Assembly (NCBI GenBank): GCA_902803015.1
Contig: CADCOL010000192.1
Coordinates: forward strand, 1-9,006
Direction: 5' to 3'
Source: an uncultured Lachnospiraceae bacterium
GTDB lineage: Bacteria > Bacillota > Clostridia > Lachnospirales > Lachnospiraceae
Length of the DNA stretch: 9,006 bases
The notes under the pieces are model-generated. The model did not search any database. It saw only the letters and a program-made list of their open reading frames with translations, and had not been told where the DNA came from. Position numbers and translations under genes: made by a program. Of this stretch, positions 5,283 to 9,006 are shown piece after piece (the first letter of the stretch is position 1; each line of letters begins with the position of its first letter).

Positions 5283-7070
5283 TTAAACTTCTTCAAATTC
5301 ATACCTGTCCAGCCGGTTCTCGGCAACAAGCGAATAGTTCGTGTAGTACACGACGAAGCCTGCCGCAGCACCGTTCGGCCGCTTGATGTTTTTCTTGCGA
5401 AGATAGTCGATATCTCCCTTTTCCATGTCCTTGTTCTTTGAATAAGCAAGAGCAAGCGCACCTGCCAGTTCAAAAATCTCATCGGGCATATCCCACTCTT
5501 CGGCCTGGTTTGCAAACGGGCATTTTACAACGACATGCGCACCGGGAACGCCTTTTGCATGAAACCACCAGTCATTTCCCGTCGCAATTTCGAATGTAAC
5601 TTCTTCATTCTGAAGATTATTGCGTCCGACATAAATCTCGTAACCGTCTTTGGTTCTGAAATGAAGCGGTTTCGCCTTCGGCATTTTGCCGCCCTTGCCG
5701 GATTTCGTTCCCCGTCCGTTTACGGCATACGCATTCCCGAGGCGCTTTACAAATCCCCGTTCCCACAGTTCTCTTTTAATCTGCGCCAGATCGTCTTCGG
5801 TCTTTGCGAGGGATATGTATGTCAGAATTCCTTCGAGGTACTCGATTTCCGCCTCGTTTTCTTTCATCTGTTCTTCCAATGCGCCTGCAGTTCGCTTCAG
5901 TTTGTTGTATTTATCAAAAAACCGCACCGCATTCTCGGAAACCGTTTTGTTCGGATCGAGTGTTATGATACGATTCCTGTTTTCGTAGTAATCAAAGACC
6001 TCCGCCTGCTTTACACCGTCTTCAATCTGATAGCCGTAAGCGTTCAGAAGCTCACCGTTAATACGGTATTTTTCGCGGTTTTCGGCATCCTGCATCTGCT
6101 TTTTCTGAAGGTCCGCCTTCTTGTAATCGCGCTCTAAAAGTGTCTGAATCTGATGGCGCAAATCCGCAGTCTTCGACCGCATGACATCGGCTTTGTTTTT
6201 GTCGGAGTAATAGGTAGAAAGCATCTCCGAAACCGTCCCGAAGCGGCGGACGGACTCGCAATTCTGCGTAATCTTTGCTACCGAAAATTCGCGAATGCGT
6301 CCATTTTCGTAGAGAATCTTCGGCTCAAATTTTGCAGCCTTCACATCTTCCATAAGCGCGAAGAATGCTTCAAAAAGCCTTTCTTTCTCTTCATCGTTTA
6401 CATCCCTGTCGCCGTCGCAACCGACAGCATTGCAAAGCTCCATCGCAACAAACGGACTGATGCCCGTAAACGATGAATAAATCCTTTTATACGCGCTCTC
6501 CGGCTTCTTCATCGCCTCATAGAAGGCGTTCCTGAGTCTGTCTCCTATGAGCATCGGATCGTATTTACTCTCGGTCTCGGGGATAAAATAGTCACGCCCC
6601 GGCAATACTTCCCTGACCGAAGATACCAGTGCACTGATGTGTTTTAAGGAATCGAGAATGACATTTTTCTCATCAATCAGAATCAGGTTACTGTGTTTGC
6701 CCATGAGTTCAAAGACAAGCGTCCGCCTGCATAAATCGCCCATTTCGTCCAAATGTTCCACGGTAATATGAACGATTCGTTCCAGACCCGGCTGTGTAAC
6801 GGAGAGAATTCTTCCACCCTGTAAATGTTTGCGAAGCACCATGCAAAAAGGAGGTGCCGTCATCGGCGAAGGCTTGTTTTCTTCCGTTAAGTAAAGAAAC
6901 GGCATTCCTGCGGAGACATTAATAAAAAGACGGTGGGTTGCGTCCGTCGTCTTAATCTGCATCAGGATTTCTTCGCGTTCCGGCTGAGCGATTTTGACAA
7001 TACGCCCGCCGCTAAGCGCACTATTCAGTTCGTGTGTAATTGCAGAAACGCAAATACCGTCAAATGGCAT
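5283..7070 (-). CDS. rqcH: RqcH, NFACT-family ribosome quality-control factor
   Basis: RqcH (relative of yeast Rqc2 and human NEMF, formerly annotated fibronectin-binding protein) binds stalled 50S-peptidyl-tRNA complexes and recruits tRNA-Ala to add alanine tails to the blocked peptide. The 595-residue product is full length. The NFACT-N domain starts MPFDG and includes FCMVLRKHLQGGRI and FELMGKHSNLILID. Coiled-coil-like helices lie at about 290-345 and 385-435. A basic linker (453-467) precedes the NFACT-R domain at about 468-580, with WWFHAKGVPGAHVVVK and the KRPNGAAAGFVVY segment. The usual Asp-Arg pair of NFACT-N is Glu97-Arg98 here. I start at ATG 7070, two codons inside the longest frame, because AAAGGAG (7076-7082) lies 5 nt upstream and the outer GTG overlaps it. 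No promoter of its own is evident; see the palindromic element upstream. Confidence 0.96.
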   Translation of the reverse strand: MPFDGICVSAITHELNSALSGGRIVKIAQPEREEILMQIKTTDATHRLFINVSAGMPFLYLTEENKPSPMTAPPFCMVLRKHLQGGRILSVTQPGLERIVHITVEHLDEMGDLCRRTLVFELMGKHSNLILIDEKNVILDSLKHISALVSSVREVLPGRDYFIPETESKYDPMLIGDRLRNAFYEAMKKPESAYKRIYSSFTGISPFVAMELCNAVGCDGDRDVNDEEKERLFEAFFALMEDVKAAKFEPKILYENGRIREFSVAKITQNCESVRRFGTVSEMLSTYYSDKNKADVMRSKTADLRHQIQTLLERDYKKADLQKKQMQDAENREKYRINGELLNAYGYQIEDGVKQAEVFDYYENRNRIITLDPNKTVSENAVRFFDKYNKLKRTAGALEEQMKENEAEIEYLEGILTYISLAKTEDDLAQIKRELWERGFVKRLGNAYAVNGRGTKSGKGGKMPKAKPLHFRTKDGYEIYVGRNNLQNEEVTFEIATGNDWWFHAKGVPGAHVVVKCPFANQAEEWDMPDEIFELAGALALAYSKNKDMEKGDIDYLRKKNIKRPNGAAAGFVVYYTNYSLVAENRLDRYEFEEV

Positions 7071-7084
7071 AAACACTCCTTTAC

Positions 7085-7224
7085 GGCTGAGTCAAGCACC
7101 CTCAGAAGTCGCTGCGCGCCTTCTTTCGGGTGTTTGCTTCGCAAATGTGAGAAAGCCCAAAAAAACATCCTAGCATGCAAGCATGCAGGATGCTTTTTTT
7201 ACCTTTCTCTCGCTTGACTCAGCC
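7085..7224. repeat. 140-bp nested palindromic element between glgA and rqcH
   Basis: The ends are a perfect 13-bp inverted repeat, GGCTGAGTCAAGC (7085-7097) and GCTTGACTCAGCC (7212-7224). Almost everything between can fold into three further hairpins. Arm A (7098-7131) pairs ACCC with GGGT and AGAAG with CTTCT, then CGC with GCG. Arm B (7133-7145) pairs TTTGC with GCAAA around TTC. Arm C (7149-7209) pairs GAGAAAG with CTTTCTC, an A7 run with a T7 run, CATCCT with AGGATG, and two GCATGC copies. The right end overlaps the last Gly codon and stop of glgA; the left end stops 2 bp before the rqcH ribosome-binding site. It may be a structured leader RNA or a small mobile palindromic element. I see no clear target-site duplication. 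Confidence 0.6.
7159..7200 (-). terminator. Bidirectional intrinsic terminator after glgA
   Basis: The core hairpin (7166-7192) pairs CATCCT with AGGATG and GCATG with CATGC around a 4-nt loop, with one bulged base. It is flanked by A7 (7159-7165) and T7 (7194-7200). On the minus strand it ends with seven Us, 27 nt past the glgA stop; the symmetric tracts would also allow termination on the plus strand. It is arm C of the larger palindromic element. rqcH begins only 89 nt further on, with no obvious promoter between. Confidence 0.88.
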
Positions 7225-8664
7225 TATCAGCCAGTCATACATCTCCTGATACTTCGCTGCACTTACATGCCAGCTGAAGTCTGCCGCCATCGCGCGATCA
7301 ATCATCTTATTCCACTCGCGCTTGCGGTCGTAGTAAATCTTCTCTGCGTAACGAATGCTTGCAAGCATCTCGTGTGCATTGTAGTTCACGAAACTGAAGC
7401 CCGTACCGGTGCTTTCGTATTCGTTGTAAGGTTCTACCGTATCCTTCAGACCGCCGGTTTCGCGAACGATGGGAATCGTTCCGTAACGAAGCGCCATGAG
7501 CTGCGAAAGTCCGCAGGGCTCGAATAAGGACGGCATTAAGAATGCATCGGATGCCGCATAAATCTTGTGGCTCAAAGCTTCGGAATAATAGATATTCGCG
7601 GAAACCTTGTTATTGTACTTCCAGTCGAAGTGGCGGAACATGTTCTCATACTGCTCGTCGCCGGTACCGAGAACCACAATCTGCACCGCATCCTGACAAA
7701 GCTCATCCATCATGTACGCGATTAAGTCGAAGCCCTTCTGGTCGGTCAGACGGGAAACGATACCAATCATCATAATCTTGTCGTTCTCTTCCAGACCAAG
7801 CTCTTTCTGAAGCGCACGTTTATTTTTAACCTTTTCCTTACGGAAGTTCTGCGGCGTGTACGGGAACTCGATGTTCTTATCCTTGGAAGGATCGTAATCC
7901 GCATAGTCGATACCGTTTACGATACCGCGAAGGTCATGCTCTCTTGCGCGAAGCAGGCCGTCTAAGCTCTCGCCGTAGAACGGAGTCATGATTTCCTTTG
8001 CATACGTTTCGGAAACCGTCGTGATTGCGTCTGCATAAACCAGACCGCCCTTTAACATGTTTGCATTCTTGTAATGCTCCAGTTTATCAGGTGTAAAATA
8101 GTAATCCGGAAGTCCGGAGATTTCTTTTACGGTCTTAACATCCCACTTGCCCTGGAATTTCAGGTTGTGGATGGTCATAATCGTCTTGATTCCGTGGAAG
8201 AATTCATTTCCCTGAAAACGTTCTTTTAAATATACAGGCAAAAGTCCGGTCTGCCAGTCATGGCAGTGAATGATGTCGGGACGGAACTCCAAAAGCGGCA
8301 TTGCGGAAAGCGCAGCCTTGGAGAAGAAAATAAATTTCTCCATATCGTCCAGAACATTTCCGGAATACGGGCGAAATCCGCCGAACATGGACTCGTTGTC
8401 GATGAAGTAATATTTTACCCCGTCAACATCTGCCTCTAAAATACCTACATACTCGCTTCTCCAGTTAAAATCCATGTAGAAGGAAGTCTTGAAAACCATT
8501 TTATCCCGCCATTCCTGCGAAATGCAGGTGTACTTGGGAATCATGACTCGAACATCGAAATACTTCTTGTCCACGCATTTCGGCAGCGATCCGACAACGT
8601 CAGCCAGGCCGCCCGTCTTGATAAACGGAACACTTTCCGATGCAACAAACAGGATATTCTTCAT
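7219..8664 (-). CDS. glgA: Glycogen synthase GlgA (ADP-glucose dependent)
   Basis: GlgA (GT5 family, GT-B fold) extends alpha-1,4-glucan chains from ADP-glucose during glycogen synthesis in the cytoplasm. The 481-residue product is the normal bacterial length. The N-terminal substrate motif is K16-TGGLADVV, followed by DIIHCHDWQTGLLP and the IHNLKFQG segment. The linker VNGIDYADYDP is typical. The C-terminal Rossmann domain has SRLTDQKGFDL and the retaining-glycosyltransferase motif LFEPCGLSQLMALRYGT, then ETGGLKDTVEPYN. The ATG at 8664 has GGAGGG (8673-8678) 8 nt upstream and gives the canonical MKNILFVASE start. No other gene of glycogen synthesis (glgB, glgC, glgP) is in the window. It is transcribed alone from its own promoter up to the terminator at 7159-7200. 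The last Gly codon and the stop lie inside the palindromic element. Confidence 0.97.
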   Translation of the reverse strand: MKNILFVASESVPFIKTGGLADVVGSLPKCVDKKYFDVRVMIPKYTCISQEWRDKMVFKTSFYMDFNWRSEYVGILEADVDGVKYYFIDNESMFGGFRPYSGNVLDDMEKFIFFSKAALSAMPLLEFRPDIIHCHDWQTGLLPVYLKERFQGNEFFHGIKTIMTIHNLKFQGKWDVKTVKEISGLPDYYFTPDKLEHYKNANMLKGGLVYADAITTVSETYAKEIMTPFYGESLDGLLRAREHDLRGIVNGIDYADYDPSKDKNIEFPYTPQNFRKEKVKNKRALQKELGLEENDKIMMIGIVSRLTDQKGFDLIAYMMDELCQDAVQIVVLGTGDEQYENMFRHFDWKYNNKVSANIYYSEALSHKIYAASDAFLMPSLFEPCGLSQLMALRYGTIPIVRETGGLKDTVEPYNEYESTGTGFSFVNYNAHEMLASIRYAEKIYYDRKREWNKMIDRAMAADFSWHVSAAKYQEMYDWLIG

Positions 8665-8711
8665 ATCTGCAACCCTCCGGTATATGTATTCTCGTAAAAA
8701 TACCTTAAAAC

Positions 8712-8740
8712 ATTATACCAAAACAACTCCGTTTTGAATA
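8712..8740 (-). promoter_or_regulatory. Extended -10 promoter of glgA
   Basis: On the minus strand TGG directly precedes a perfect TATAAT (-10 at 8717-8712), giving the extended TGnTATAAT form. A poor -35 candidate, TATTCA, lies 17 nt upstream (8740-8735). The predicted start is near 8705, with a leader of about 41 nt that can form a small GTATT/AATAC hairpin before the ribosome-binding site. An extended -10 with a poor -35 often goes with dependence on an activator, and repeats in this region fit control of glgA. Confidence 0.78.
8719..8736. promoter_or_regulatory. Candidate operator: 18-bp palindrome in the glgA promoter spacer
   Basis: CAAAAC and GTTTTG form a perfect 6-bp inverted repeat with a 6-bp centre, lying almost exactly between the -10 and -35 boxes of the glgA promoter. 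That is a usual position for a repressor site. It could also be a weak hairpin at the end of the preceding transcript, but no U-run follows it. Confidence 0.45.
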
Positions 8741-8755
8741 GATATTTACAATTAT

Positions 8756-8773
8756 TTCACGGTTCTTCACGGT
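8756..8773. repeat. Pair of 8-bp direct repeats, 10-bp period, upstream of the glgA promoter
   Basis: TTCACGGT occurs at 8756-8763 and 8766-8773 (ACCGTGAA on the minus strand). The copies are 10 bp apart, one DNA helical turn, and lie about 50-70 bp upstream of the predicted glgA start. That spacing suits cooperative binding of an activator on one face of the helix. No regulator is identified. Confidence 0.45.
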
Positions 8774-8787
8774 AAAATCATAATTTT

Positions 8788-9006
8788 TTACATTTGTCTC
8801 GGAACCGGGTCGAGCTTCATCTTCGGTGCGGCCGAGAGCAGGTATTCCAGCACGTACTCCATATCCTTATGCTGCACACCGTAAAGTCCCTTATTCCCGT
8901 ACAAATCCGTTATTTCCAGATAATCGAACTTTGTATTTTCGTTTAAGCCTTTTGACTCCCAGTACGCTTTGCCGATTGCATCGCCTGCAAGGGACGCAGC
9001 GGTCAT
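8788..9006 (-). CDS. C-terminal fragment of an unrecognised protein
   Basis: Only the last 72 residues and the stop codon are in the window. The reading frame runs off the right edge, and the Met codon at 9004-9006 is not evidence of a true start because no upstream sequence is visible. The fragment is soluble, with mixed charge (for example GDAIGKAYWESKGL, then FDYLEITDLYGNKGLYG, then DMEYVLEYLL), and ends KLDPVPRQM. No membrane segment or recognisable motif is seen. It is on the same strand as glgA, 123 nt upstream of it, with no obvious terminator between, but glgA has its own promoter. Confidence 0.7.
   Translation of the reverse strand: MTAASLAGDAIGKAYWESKGLNENTKFDYLEITDLYGNKGLYGVQHKDMEYVLEYLLSAAPKMKLDPVPRQM

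Noticed and set aside
5535..6137. 200-codon plus-strand frame inside rqcH
   Set aside because: It lies wholly opposite a well-conserved coding sequence, shows no recognisable motif and has no initiation signals.
7085..7224. Reading the palindromic element as a proven MITE
   Set aside because: The flanks show no clear target-site duplication (left TTAC, right TATC) and I cannot see other copies, so mobility stays a hypothesis and is not a feature call.

Overview
The window looks like chromosome from a low-to-mid GC Firmicute of class Clostridia, probably family Lachnospiraceae. The case rests on protein character (RimO, Gmk, RqcH and GlgA all read as clostridial), strong AAAGGAG/AAAGGGGG ribosome-binding sites, sigma-A-type promoters, and the order rqcH ... 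yicC - gmk - rpoZ - rimO. Every gene I can support lies on the minus strand, so transcription runs from high to low coordinates. No tRNA, rRNA, CRISPR array, transposase or phage gene is visible.

In transcription order: (1) 8788-9006 is the C-terminal end of an unrecognised gene entering from the right. (2) glgA (7219-8664), glycogen synthase, has its own extended -10 promoter; this overlaps an 18-bp palindrome and has an 8-bp direct repeat upstream. (3) Between glgA and rqcH, 7085-7224 is a nested palindromic element that contains the glgA terminator. (4) rqcH (5283-7070) encodes the NFACT-family ribosome quality-control factor. (5) A separate two-gene unit with its own promoter follows: a 460-residue membrane protein with a very acidic repeat-rich N-terminus and a zinc-ribbon-like module (3742-5124), and a 107-residue two-helix membrane protein (3405-3728). 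It ends at a clear intrinsic terminator (3318-3344). (6) A housekeeping operon starts from a near-consensus promoter (3270-3298): yicC (putative endoribonuclease), gmk (guanylate kinase), rpoZ (RNA polymerase omega) and rimO (S12 methylthiotransferase). It probably continues past the left edge.

The housekeeping part centres on RNA, nucleotide and ribosome functions: RqcH rescues stalled 60S-type (50S) complexes, YicC acts on RNA, Gmk supplies GDP/GTP precursor, omega stabilises RNA polymerase, and RimO modifies ribosomal protein S12. glgA is a metabolic neighbour. The membrane-protein pair is the least explained coding part. The nested palindrome before rqcH is the most striking non-coding signal.

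I corrected three starts from the longest reading frame (yicC, the acidic membrane protein, rpoZ) and moved rqcH two codons, using ribosome-binding sites and promoter positions. I see no convincing evidence for a wholly new defence or mobile system. The best candidates for something undescribed are the membrane pair and the 140-bp palindromic element.
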